Shown: in pieces, positions 1 to 8,481 of the stretch
Layout: each line of letters starts with the position of its first letter
Position numbering within the stretch: position 1 is the stretch's first letter
Source: Sphacelaria rigidula
Lineage: Eukaryota; Phaeophyceae; Sphacelariales
Length of the DNA stretch: 23,376 bases
Assembly: GCA_964200075.2 (NCBI GenBank)
Contig: CAXNAA020000266.1
Span: 1 to 23,376 of the forward strand
Direction: 5' to 3'
Program-made: the position numbers and the translations under genes
The notes under the pieces: generated by a model
What the model was told of the DNA's origin: nothing
Seen by the model: only the letters and a program-made list of their open reading frames with translations
Databases searched by the model: none

Positions 1-688
1 CACCGGGAGGGAGTCGTGTCCTGGCGCTTTCCAGTTGTGCATCCCCCGGACTGCTCGTCTAGTTTCCTTCAGTGTTGGTGCTGCCCCGAGCGGTACTGAA
101 TCCCCAATGCCTATAACTTCTTGTTTTTTGTTATTTTCTTCTTTGCTGCTTACGTGATCTTCTGCAATTCGATCATAAAAAGCTGCTGTCAAAATTTCAG
201 CGTCCAACTCCTACTATCACGCCGTACGTCGCCTGAGCGAGATTTACACCTACTCTTGGCTGGCCAGCTCGTAGGACTTTCGAGTGCTAACGAAGAATAC
301 TGTAACATACCCAAAAATGAAAAATGCCCAACTGAGCCCTGCATAGCGCAGGGAGGGGGTGAAACATCCCAATCGCTCCAGCGAAATTTTTTACAGACCT
401 TTATGTTTTATTTCCACCTGTTTATTGCGCTAGAGTCGAAGAGGAATGTGCTCCTAACAAAAAAACAGCCAATAACACCTTCTGTCCATTCAGCTCGTCA
501 GTCGTTCAAAATTGAGCGCAGAGATGATTTTTGTTTCGGAATGTGGCGCGGATGTCCATTATCTCCCGATCTCTGAACTTCGGGAGCAAGCCCTCGCTGG
601 GATGAGCGGTGGTACGCAGAAAAACTATCGAAAATCGTAGACTACGAAAAACTTATAATAATTCCGTATTTCAGCTGAAAAGTACTAC
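1..688. other. Gene-free flank with one dispersed-repeat fragment
   Basis: No coding region is recognisable here. An open frame at 121-576 has no family motif and no compositional sign of coding, and it overlaps repeat sequence. The only structure I can support is at 411-479, which resembles 8789-8846. Both carry a TTCCACCT block, then TTATTGC or TCATTGC, then CTA(G/C)AG(T/C)CGAA, and end in GCCAATAA. This looks like two old copies of a dispersed repeat. Confidence 0.4.
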
Positions 689-753
689 ATATCAAACTCG
701 AGATTCCCGGTATATTTGACAGTAATATGCCGGCAACCTTGAGTTTGAGATAT
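689..753. repeat. Imperfect hairpin with ~28-bp arms
   Basis: The arms are 689-716 (starting ATATCAAACTCGAG) and 724-753 (ending TTGAGTTTGAGATAT), separated by about 7 bases. Read as reverse complements they match over most of their length with a two-base indel and a few mismatches. The size fits a short foldback element or the stem of a structured RNA. The sequence alone does not tell which. Confidence 0.6.
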
Positions 754-1162
754 CCCAATACCTCATACAGTGGCAAGTAATGGAAACTCGATACGGAGGA
801 AAGCACCCGTACGTACGGCGAATAATCTGATACTACTACTGTCTACTGTAGAAAAATCCCTGGTACAGTAGTGGTATACATTTCCGGGGGGAGCCAGATC
901 GATGTAATGCAATTACGACAGTTTGGAGAAGAGTCGAATGGTGTGGCTTCGAACGGAAAAATCCATGGGCAGAAACAAGGGTATCTGGTTGTACGAATCA
1001 TAGCCCACCTCTACACTGTTGTGTACTGTACTTGCTGTGTTCTGTAGTACTGCACTTCATTCATCCTGCTGCACGACCCGTGTCCTGACTTACTGAGTGA
1101 CGCCGCAGCGCTCAGCGAGATCGATCTCAGGCAAGGCAATGTTGTTGTCGGTACAGTATAAT
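754..1162. other. Intergenic, no feature recognised
   Basis: I see no coding region, RNA gene or strong repeat here. Short ACAGTAGTG-type words near 864-872 recur at about 8486 and 13025, and in reverse at 9027, where they form the end of an inverted repeat. The copy here may be a small remnant of the same family. Confidence 0.35.
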
Positions 1163-1264
1163 TTAGCCCTTGGACGGCGAGAGTAGGTAATCTGTTGAAT
1201 CGAAATCAATTTCTCTTGAAAAAATTATGCATGATCTAGATGGACTACTCTCGCGGTCTAGAGA
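1163..1264 (+). repeat. Foldback repeat family A, copy 1
   Basis: The left end TAGCCCTTGGACGGCGAGAG and the right end GGACTACTCTCGCGGTC are near reverse complements, so the unit folds on itself. The interior carries the family landmarks ATCTGTTGAA, ATCAATTTC.CTTG and ATGCATGATC. Similar units lie at 2588-2694 (opposite orientation), 5573-5708, 5902-6050 and 6047-6148. There is no open frame, so this is probably a non-autonomous MITE-like element. Confidence 0.75.
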
Positions 1265-1557
1265 TTGACATTATAATAATATCGAGTGAAAAGTTGATAG
1301 TTACCGTATCAGCATTCCACAGGGGAATCTTCACACAGGCTTTCCTTGATTTTTACAGCACCCTCCTCCCAGTGCATGCGTGGGGCATGCTCGTGCCACG
1401 GCGTGGCACGTGATGAGCTACAGGGAAATGAACTTCTGCAGAAAGAGAGCAAGCAGGGTAGTGGTGGAATAATACAGAGGTAGCCATGAAGAAGGAAGAG
1501 AGCACACGCGGCCATTTGTTTACCTTAAACTTCCTCCAGGTGGGTACACTTTTCGAG

Positions 1558-1815
1558 CCTCCGGAGGAATTGAATGCCTCCGGAGGGGTGCGCGGCCCTC
1601 CGGAAGAGATTTTTTGGTCCCCTCCAGAGGGGTTGAACGCCTCCGGAGGCTTATTCTTGCCTCCGGAGGGCCGCGCATACCCCCAAATACCTCCGGAGGG
1701 GTACCGGAGGGGTACGTGGCCCTCCGGGTCGGTAGAGTTTGGTCTCCTCTAAAGGCATGGAAGACCTCCGGAGGCTTGTGTTCCCCCTGGAGGGCCACGC
1801 ATCCCTCTGGAGAGA
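1558..1815. repeat. Cluster of the palindrome CCTCCGGAGG
   Basis: Six perfect copies of the self-complementary 10-mer CCTCCGGAGG start at 1558, 1577, 1640, 1660, 1690 and 1765. Degenerate versions (CCTCCGGAA, CCTCCAGAGG, ACCGGAGG, CCCTGGAGGG, CCCTCTGGAG) occur near 1597, 1620, 1703, 1720, 1789 and 1801. Intervening stretches recur too: TTGAATGCC and TTGAACGCC precede two copies, and GGTGCGCGGCCC near 1587 is mirrored by GGGCCGCGCATACC near 1668. Because the motif is palindromic, several frames on both strands stay open here, which gives spurious ORFs rather than genes. Confidence 0.85.
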
Positions 1816-1929
1816 TTTTGGGGTGTAGCCAAATGGCCGCGTGTGAGTAAAATCCAAAGGTAGTTGTGGCCAACAGAGAGAGATGCTGACGGTCGGAAAA
1901 GAGAAGCGAAAGGGGGGCGCACGTATCGG

Positions 1930-2586
1930 AACGTCACTGGTATCGGAGTGACATGTTCCGTGAGATTTACTGAAGAGTAGTTTCTGGTGCCGGGGTAACA
2001 GGTTGCGTTAAATCCCGAAAAGGTAAACGTGAGATCCACTGGTGAACAGTGGTGGTCACTGGCACGAAGGAGGGGCAAACGGCTAGGGAAGTCACTGGTC
2101 CTAGAGTGCCAGGTTCCCTGAGATTTACGCGAACAATATTCGAGTAAGCACTGGCACGAAATGGAGGCAAACGGCTAGAGAAGTCACTGGTCCCAGCGTG
2201 ACAGGTGCCTTGAGATTCATTGATGAAGAGTGGTGGAGTAGTCACTGGTGCCGAGGTGACAGATTGTGTGAAATTCCAAACACATGAAATTCTGCGACGA
2301 GCGGGAGGCAAATTGCGAGATGGGGAACGGAAGATCTTCTGCTGTGCGGTATGTCACAGAGAACGGAAGGATGAAATATTGCCATCTGGTGCGTCGCAGT
2401 GCGGGTAATTTCTGCGCTGTGGTGCGTCACAAAATGACATATGTGTGCAGGGAGACCGTTCCAACATAATGTTAATGCCTAATAAGAATACGAGGTTTTG
2501 GGCGCTTCGCACCACCGCTCAAATCGAGCGATTCCAAGGCCAAGGATAGTGTGGAGTGTTTGACGCTGGACATATAATTTGCAGAC
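1930..2586 (+). repeat. Composite dispersed repeat R1, copy 1
   Basis: The first part (about 1930-2275) repeats the phrases GTCACTGGT, AGTGACA or GGTGACA, GAGATTTAC and AAACGGCTAG several times, so it has internal tandem character. The second part (2318-2480) matches 6800-6960 and 9780-9925; shared landmarks are TCACAGAG..CGGAAG and AAAATGACA.(A/C)TGTGTGCAGG. The third part (about 2500-2586, TTTTGGGCGCTTCGC then GGAGTGTTTGACGCTG) matches 6976-7067. Small open frames inside are not conserved between copies. It looks like an unclassified transposon fragment. Confidence 0.65.
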
Positions 2587-2587
2587 A

Positions 2588-2694
2588 ATTAACCCTTGGA
2601 CCGCAAACGTAGTCCATCTGAACCATGCATAATTGTTTCAAGTGGAATTGATGCCTATTCAACAGATGACTTACTCTCGCTGTGCAAGGGTTAA
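2588..2694 (-). repeat. Foldback repeat family A, copy 2
   Basis: This is the reverse orientation of copy 1. It begins AACCCTTGGACCGCAAACG, contains AGTCCATCTGAACCATGCAT and AAGTGGAATTGATGCC, and ends CTTACTCTCGCTGTGCAAGG. It directly follows repeat R1, so the two families sit next to each other here. Confidence 0.75.
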
Positions 2695-3524
2695 GAAAAC
2701 TAGAGGAAAAAATGGGCATCTAGACAAATATCATGATTTCCTCGTCAACGAGAAGATCCCACAGAGGATGAAAGAACCCAGCTGCACAGAACCGGTCATT
2801 ATCGGTCAAAAATCGTCAATGCGAAGACCTGACAGAAGACACTGATTCTACACTGCTCCTGTGCACACCAAAACTCAACCGGTGGGTACACAGAAGACAC
2901 CATGACCCAGGAGGTGGGGGCTATAACTAGCACTGGAGCAGGGACACGGCCATTTGAATTTCACAGGCCTTGACGGTACATTTTGATGCAAACGCGTCCT
3001 TCGGGAGGGGATGGAACGATATCTTCGTCGGTTGTCGGCAGTCCCGTGAAGAAAAACCAAAGGTGTCACTGCTTGCGGTAGGCTATGGGCGTTTTTTATT
3101 CGTACCTGTCACGTCTTCAGGTAAATTGTTGCCGGCCGTAAATGACCCATGCGTCGGATAACACCTCTTTCATTCTGGGATTTTTCTGGAGGGGGTGCGT
3201 TGATTTTGTTTCGGGAAGATGGGGCAGGGGTCATGAAGCAGTAGGGTAAGGTGAGTACGTTTGGACGATGTCTCCCGCGAATTCAGGGAGATCGTCACTC
3301 GTGTGTAAATTGCATATGTAATGGGCCACAAAGGTAGATACCACCCCCATCGTGTTTGGGGAGGGCTTACAGCGGTGTGAACCCCGAATGGACAGAAACA
3401 GGTGGTCGGGGATAAATACTCTAATGTTTACACGTTCTATTTATGTGCTCCTGTGTTTGGGTGCATCGCCGTTCCACATGTTCGGGAGATTAGAAACGGA
3501 TTTCTTCAAGGAATGGGAGGTCTT
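2695..3524. other. Intergenic, no gene recognised
   Basis: No frame here shows a recognisable family. The only shared element is GGTAGATACC at 3333-3342, inside GGCCACAAAGGTAGATACCA. It recurs at 3923-3932 and, as GGTGGATACC, at 4037-4046. Confidence 0.35.
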
Positions 3525-3586
3525 TAATGATTTATACCAAGACGGTCGAATCTTCACCTCCCTGGAAGCCCGTGATGTCTCGGGAC

Positions 3587-3628
<42 letters not shown>

Positions 3629-3850
3629 TTGCAAAAATATTTAAATTCGCGACGTGGCCAGGGCCGCGTTATGAGAAAAAAATGTGTCAAGAAGAGAAAC
3701 AAAACCGCTTTGCACATTTTCGACCGTATCTCATAGAGCGTCACCGAATTCAAGTCTGATTGCGGCGGAATTCCCATCAGATCACGAGCTTTCAAGGGAG
3801 TAACGGTCGTTTCGGACGATTCGATCGTGCTGGTGTAAATCACGAAAAAT
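3525..3850. repeat. Inverted repeat enclosing a TTG microsatellite
   Basis: The left arm (about 3525-3590: TTTATACCAAGACGGTCGAA, then CTCCCTGGAAGCCCGTGA) and the right arm (about 3778-3850: ACGAGCTTTCAAGGGAG, then CGGACGATTCGATCG) are diverged reverse complements. A third, solo copy at 9360-9475 is closer to each arm than the arms are to each other, and it also shares the adjoining TTGCAAAAATATTT. The middle includes the TTG run and unrelated sequence. Confidence 0.65.
3587..3627 (+). repeat. (TTG)n microsatellite
   Basis: An uninterrupted TTG run of 41 bases (about 13.7 units) is inserted where the related copy at 9360-9475 has only GACGGGAATTATG. The run therefore arose or expanded after the repeat copies separated. 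Translated frames give poly-Val, poly-Leu or poly-Asn, none in a credible gene. Confidence 0.95.
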
Positions 3851-4222
3851 CTCTCGTTCCGAGAAAAAAAAACGTTCCTAATCTCACGAACATGTTGTTG
3901 TTCGTCTGTAACAGGCCAAAACGGTAGATACCACTCGTGTGATCATGTCTGGGAAGGGTGGAAAAGTATTTTCATCCTTGTATTTTTCCTTCACTGTTGG
4001 AGTAATCCAAGATACTTGCCATTCGATAGGCGGAAAGGTGGATACCACTCCCGGGGGCGCCTGTTTTTCATCGTCACATGCGGTTTGAGTCCTGGCATGA
4101 TCGATTGCTGAAGAAAAGTTTGAGATGTGAACAGTGAGGTTTGCGAGGGGCAGGGAGGTCCGGAGATCGCTGATGTGCCATGCCGGCACGGACCATACAA
4201 GATACATGTTGTTCAGGAAACG

Positions 4223-4280
4223 AAGAGTTTACCCATTGAACCAGTGAGCGCTCAGTATTTAGTTTAATGGGTAAACTCTT
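4223..4280. repeat. Perfect 15-bp inverted repeat
   Basis: AAGAGTTTACCCATT (4223-4237) and AATGGGTAAACTCTT (4266-4280) are exact reverse complements, separated by 28 bases that contain AGCGCT. It could be a hairpin, the ends of a tiny foldback element or a protein-binding dyad. It is not followed by a T tract, and no gene flanks it. Confidence 0.7.
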
Positions 4281-4420
4281 GCCTTTGTGCCAGCAGCCCC
4301 CCCTCGCCCAGATCTGACTTCACCAATGTGGTTTATTCACTATTATGCGTCATCTGTCCAATTTCGGGCTCTCAGTGAATTTTACAACCTCTTGCCCGCG
4401 TGGGTTGTTGGACACATCAT

Positions 4421-4473
4421 TTTTCCAGGTGACATTCATGCTGACTCAATAGATGATCTATTCTGGCGGATCA
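4421..4473 (-). repeat. Degenerate family A fragment
   Basis: The stretch TTTTTCCAGGTGACATTCAT, followed by GCTGACTCAATAGATGAT and TATTCTGGCGGATC, resembles the right half of copy 2 (CAAGTGGAATTGATGCC, ATTCAACAGATGACTTACTC). A second similar fragment lies at about 4999-5055 (TTTTCCAGGTGAAATTGATG, then CTCAACAGATGG). The two share GGCGGATCAA at their ends, so they belong to one sub-type. Confidence 0.5.
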
Positions 4474-4839
4474 AAATCTTTGTGTATCAAAGTATAATAA
4501 TCTCAAAAATGTGCCTGGATTACCACGAATGTATCCCCAGTGTACTCGTAGTTACTGAGTTGTTTCGTGTGTATGTTGTCATCCCGTCTATTCTGAACGC
4601 CAGCTTACACCATTCGGTATATGTGGGCGTATCGGCCGGGGTCACACAAAAGGAAGGCCAGCACAAGAGATTTTTCGTTTTCCCTTTCTTTTAGTTCTCC
4701 ACCTACATACTGCGGTGCTTGCCTTATTTTTTTATAGCGAGAGGGCCTCAACGGTCCCTTTCCCTCGTCGACCGTGAAGGCGATTTTTTGTGTACAAACG
4801 ACGCAGGCGCTGTCCACTGTTGGGCATGTTGTGAGAAAA

Positions 4840-4930
4840 CGTCGCAAATCGTGTGACTTTACCGGGCTTTGAACCCACGGCCCAACCGTAAAAAATTTTC
4901 GAGGTTACCAACTGAGCCACCGGGGCGACC
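4840..4930 (-). repeat. tRNA-like (SINE-like) segment with A and B boxes
   Basis: The minus strand carries TGGCTCAGTTGG at 4919-4908, a perfect match to the eukaryotic RNA polymerase III A box (TRGCNNAGYNGG). It also carries GGTTCAAAGCC at 4874-4864, a match to the B box (GGTTCRANNCC), at normal tRNA spacing. A proper tRNA is unlikely: the D stem does not close, the anticodon region is GAAAATTTTTTAC, and the 3' acceptor strand does not pair with the 5' end. It is best read as a tRNA-derived SINE head or a tRNA pseudogene. Any tail would lie below 4840, and I could not define its end. Confidence 0.6.
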
Positions 4931-4998
4931 GGTGGGTGGAGGAGGGGAGAAAAATCATCTACCTTCATAGTCGGCACTTTCGGCTATACAGCAGATTC

Positions 4999-5055
4999 AT
5001 TTTCCAGGTGAAATTGATGCCGTCTCAACAGATGGCATATGCTGGCGGATCAAGT
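4999..5055 (-). repeat. Degenerate family A fragment
   Basis: TTTTCCAGGTGAAATTGATG then CCGTCTCAACAGATGGCATA and GCTGGCGGATCAAG corresponds to the right half of a family A unit. It is closest to the fragment at 4421-4473. Confidence 0.5.
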
Positions 5056-5181
5056 ATGTTGAGGTCGAAAGTCTCAATAACGTGGTCTGGATTACCCCGG
5101 ATGTACCCCAGGGTAGTTGTGGTCGTTATGAACCCATTTAGGACCGGACTTCCCCACAATGAAATGTTTGTAGCACTTTTT

Positions 5182-5325
5182 CCCCGCAATCGTGTGGTAG
5201 CGGCAGGTGTCTATTTGTGTTCTTTTGAGTCGAAATGATACCGATTCACAAAAAAGCCCTTGCAGCGTCATTTTGACCTAAGAACAACACAAATAGACAA
5301 CTGCCGCCAACACACGGTTGTGGGG
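5182..5325. repeat. Long imperfect hairpin, ~57-bp arms
   Basis: The left arm (5182-5238) and right arm (5267-5325) are reverse complements at roughly 80 percent or better by eye. The core GTCTATTTGTGTT at 5209-5221 is matched exactly by AACACAAATAGAC at 5285-5297. The loop is about 28 bases. One long stem with scattered mismatches is the shape of a foldback transposable element or a plant/algal-type small-RNA precursor. No coding frame spans it. Confidence 0.75.
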
Positions 5326-5572
5326 TAGAAGGTCCCAAAAGGGGTATTGGGACTTGTTTCAGGACGTATTTGTTTACTTTTCGAGAAACTTTCCAAAGAA
5401 AAAAAAATCTGACAAAAATCAAACGCCAGATATTCTGAGTAATATGCACGCGGTCTTGAATCGTTCTATTATTTAACCTATTTGAGAAATCTGCTGTCAC
5501 ATTCTTCAGGGAGGAGGTGTTTTTTCCCGAAGAAGTCGGGAAAGTCTGGAAAAAACAGTGGCGTTAGCCTTT

Positions 5573-5708
5573 GACGGCGAGAGCAGGTCATCTGTTGAAC
5601 CGGTATCACTTTCACTTGGAAAAAATATGTATGATCCAGATGGACGACCCTTGCGGTCCAAGGGTGATCCCGATTCTGCAGATGGCTTTCTCTCGCTGTC
5701 TAGGAGTT
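5573..5708 (+). repeat. Foldback repeat family A, copy 3 (extended form)
   Basis: It begins TAGCCTTTGACGGCGAGAGC and continues through ATCTGTTGAACCGGTATCAC and TATGTATGATCCAGATGGAC. After GGTCCAAGGG it adds a second, inverted partial left half (CGATTCTGCAGATGG, then CTCTCGCTGTCTAGG). The unit is therefore left arm, right arm, reversed left arm, as in the copy at 5902-6050. Confidence 0.8.
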
Positions 5709-5901
5709 AAGTAACGATCCCTACTGGGTTGTTTCGTGTGTGCAGAAGGGAACACAGACCCTGTACGAATCCCGTGTAGCCGGCCTCGATCTCCTGGCCG
5801 ATCCTACATCAGTACATTGTGTTATCCCTCCACCCACGTACCCAGCACTTCCGGTTATCCAGCAGTCTAATTATTGCACTCCTAACGGCTTTTCGCCAAC
5901 A

Positions 5902-6050
5902 TTAGCCCTTTGACGACGAGAGCATAGGTTATCTGTTGAACCGGCATCAATTTCACTTGACAAAAGTATTCATGATCGAGATGGACTACCCGCGAGATCT
6001 AAGGGTGATGCCGATTCAACAGGTGACCTACTCTCGCTGTCTAAGGGCTA
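5902..6050 (+). repeat. Foldback repeat family A, copy 4 (extended form)
   Basis: The left end TTAGCCCTTTGACGACGAGA and the far right end CTACTCTCGCTGTCTAAGGG are inverted repeats. The interior has ATCTGTTGAACCGGCATCAA and, reversed, GATGCCGATTCAACAGGTG. It is joined head-on to the next copy through the shared TAAGGGCTAGCCCTTTGAC. Confidence 0.85.
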
Positions 6051-6148
6051 GCCCTTTGACGGCGGGAGTAGGTTATCCGTTGCATCGGCATCAATTTCAC
6101 CTGAGAACAATATGCATAATCGAGATGGACTACTCTCGCGACCAAGGC
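6047..6148 (+). repeat. Foldback repeat family A, copy 5
   Basis: This is the short form. It runs from GGCTAGCCCTTTGACGGCGG through TTATCCGTTGCATCGGCATC and ATATGCATAATCGAGATGG to CTACTCTCGCGACCAAGG. It abuts copy 4 with an overlap of about 4 bases. A further weak piece (AAACCGGTATCACTTCACCT) follows at 6156-6178. Confidence 0.85.
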
Positions 6149-6339
6149 GTTCACACAAACCGGTATCACTTCACCTCACACAAGACAGTGTGGTATGTAC
6201 CGACCCTGTGCAACACCAGGACTCACGGAAGACGCCACGGCTCAGGGGATAGGGGCTGCAATGATGTACTGAAGAACTCACTATGAATGTGTTCGACGCT
6301 GCATTCTCCACCAGATGACAAGCTTTCGGTAAGCCTTCA

Positions 6340-6772
6340 GCGCCGGAGGTGCTGATATGTGGAATCGGTATCATTTCGACTTGAAGAAGGCCTGAATAGG
6401 ATGCCGATTTCACAAATAAATGAACAGCTCAGGTGGGTCGGGGGTTTGTTGAATAGGCATCATTTTCAGACCTCATTCAAGTGAATATAATCTCTACAAT
6501 GACAATGTGTGAATTCTCGAAGCACTCTGTGCCTACGGAGCCATGGAACACCTTCGCTGTCCGAGTGTTCACGGTCTGCCTTTCTCGGGTCACGGTTGGG
6601 CCTAGTGTTGGAAGTGCAGTTGGGGCAGTCTATCAAATATTCGGATATTATGGAGAGAGGGGCTAAAATCGAAATTGAGCCGTGTGACTGCCCCTTGTTG
6701 AATCGGCATCATTTTCAGGCCCCTTTCAAGTAAAAATGATGCATACAACGTCAGAATATGTGAATTTCCGAA
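6340..6772 (+). repeat. Direct repeat pair related to family A
   Basis: 6447-6520 and 6698-6772 are diverged direct copies, about 251 bp apart. Both read TTGTTGAAT(A/C)GGCATC, ATTTTCAG, TTCAAGT and then ATGTGAATT or GTGTGAATT. Their GTTGAATCGGCATCA block is the family A core. A small foldback (GAATCGGTATCATTTC against ATGCCGATTTC) lies at about 6362-6407. The sequence between the copies has no recognisable gene. Confidence 0.55.
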
Positions 6773-7067
6773 CGAGTGGAACTTCGCGACGAATGAAAAA
6801 TTCCGAGGAGGGAAGCGAAAAAGTGCGGTTTATCACAGAGAGGGGAAGAATAAAATACTGACACATAGTTCGTCGAGGTACGGGGAAATTCTACGCTGTC
6901 GTGCGTCACAAAATGACACCTGTGTGCAGGGAAGCCGTTCAAAAATATGCTTAATGCAAATTGATGACAGAAAGCTTTTGGCGCTTCGCGCCACCGCTCA
7001 ATGGAGTGTTTCCCAAGGCAAAGGTTCATGTGGAGTGTTCGGCGCTGAACATATGATTTGCAGATCA
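6755..7067 (+). repeat. Composite dispersed repeat R1, copy 2
   Basis: This matches the second and third parts of the copy at 1930-2586, in the same order. Landmarks are GTGCGGTTTATCACAGAG, GTCGTGCGTCACAAAATGAC, CTGTGTGCAGGGAAGCCG, TTTTGGCGCTTCGCG and ATGTGGAGTGTTCGGCGC. The first, internally repetitive part is missing. Confidence 0.65.
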
Positions 7068-8087
7068 TTTGATATTCTAAAGAAATAATGGGATCCTAGA
7101 AAGTGCATGTGTGTAGGTTGGCGATCGCACATCAGGCATAGAACTGCCCGTACAAGCGAAATGAGATAATCAGCCCGCGAGAAAAATGAACTCATCCACT
7201 TACAAAAGTTACCTGCCAGTAGGGCTCCGTGCCCTCGGGGTAACCTGTGCATTGAAGTGCGCAACTTGATTCAAACAAAGGGCCTTAATCTGTTTTAGAG
7301 TCATGGCCTGCATAGCCCCTCGGAATTAAAAAACATTGAAGTATTACATTGATCTGCGTAGCCAATCGAATCAGATCGCGCAGAGGAGGGGGGTATGGCA
7401 CAAAGATGTCGCGGTGAGGTTGAATTGGTGGTGCAGCCGTGTGAGCCGAAGGGGCGAGTGGGTAGCGATTTTGCCGTCTGTTTGGATACATGCATTACTA
7501 ACGTATCCCCTGCAGGCAACCTATTGGCATCGCACCGAACGATAGAGTACGCCGCTGTATGCACAGCCCCCGAGTACCCTTCGAACCGCCTTCTCAGACA
7601 TTGTGTGTGTGGGCACCGGTGATTGTACTGTTGAAGTAAAGTGCGGTCGCCGACCTCTCGCAGTCATCGCTGGTATTTATGAATATTGGTGAAGATTTAC
7701 AGTACATATATACAGGTCGATGGCGCCGTGGCCTTTCCGATTGCCTCGCAGTTTCACAGGGAGGTCACCAAAAATATGTTGACTGTAGTTTGTACCCCCA
7801 TACATGTGCAGGCAGTATCATGTTGTTCACTTTGCGGGGTCGTTGCTTGGCATGGGAGCGAGAGATGGGTAAATCGTATGAAGCTGCTTGCTGTTGTGCA
7901 ACGAACAATCTCTCCAAAACGAGCCTGTTTTGATGATTCAGTGCCGATTGTCGCCGGCATACGTGGTTCGGCGGATTATGTTACCTCATTAAGAATTGCT
8001 ACTGTACTCTCTGCGAGGGTTGTAGCCCACTTCATCGAACTTTCATGCGCCCAGTTTGACTTTTGGCCGGATGAACAATTTGTCGAC
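7068..8087. other. Gene-free stretch, nothing recognised
   Basis: Several open frames exist; the longest runs + strand 7686-8336, 216 codons. None shows a domain, a signal peptide or repeat-independent coding bias that I can recognise, and frames on both strands are open together. I see no tRNA, rRNA or clear repeat. Confidence 0.35.
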
Positions 8088-8161
8088 CAGTCCACGAAAA
8101 CGGTTTCGCAAGTGACCCCAAAAAGTCATCTGGGAGTGCCCTCGAAGTTTTTCGTGGACTG
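8088..8161. repeat. Perfect 13-bp inverted repeat
   Basis: CAGTCCACGAAAA (8088-8100) and TTTTCGTGGACTG (8149-8161) are exact reverse complements with a 48-base spacer. Weaker pairing continues inward (GGTTTCG against CTCGAAG). It lies inside the unsupported 216-codon frame, which argues against that frame being a gene. Confidence 0.65.
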
Positions 8162-8481
8162 TTTACTGTTTGAGAAATCATTCGCCCGGCTGAAAGCACA
8201 AATGGACCTACGAAAAGGTCGGAGAGGGCGATGGAACCCTCTCGGGAAAGTACAGCAAGACTTTCCGAGGTGTCACAATCGGCAAAGCCTCGAACTACTC
8301 GTACTGCTGTTGTTCTCGGGGGAAGATTGGCGCTGAATTGCCCAATAAAATATATAGTAGTGCTATGCACGGCTTTCGTGGAGAAAATGTGTTCAAACCC
8401 CTGATAAAATATAATTTGAATTTTCGTGCAACGATTGTGTGGCCCGTTTTTGCCGCACATCAACTACATGCCGATACAGTT

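Noticed and set aside
323-360. Second tRNA-like A-box word (GGGCTCAGTTGG on the minus strand) and a CCCTGC/GCAGGG hairpin
   Set aside because: No B box at the right distance and the A box has a mismatch at its first base.
121-576. 151-codon open frame near the left end
   Set aside because: No motif or family resemblance, and it overlaps a dispersed repeat fragment at 411-479.
1486-1873. Overlapping open frames on both strands rich in Pro-Pro-Glu-Gly
   Set aside because: They are a by-product of the CCTCCGGAGG repeats, which lack stop codons in most frames.
7686-8336. 216-codon open frame, the longest in the left half
   Set aside because: No recognisable domain; another frame is open on the opposite strand; a perfect inverted repeat (8088-8161) lies inside it.
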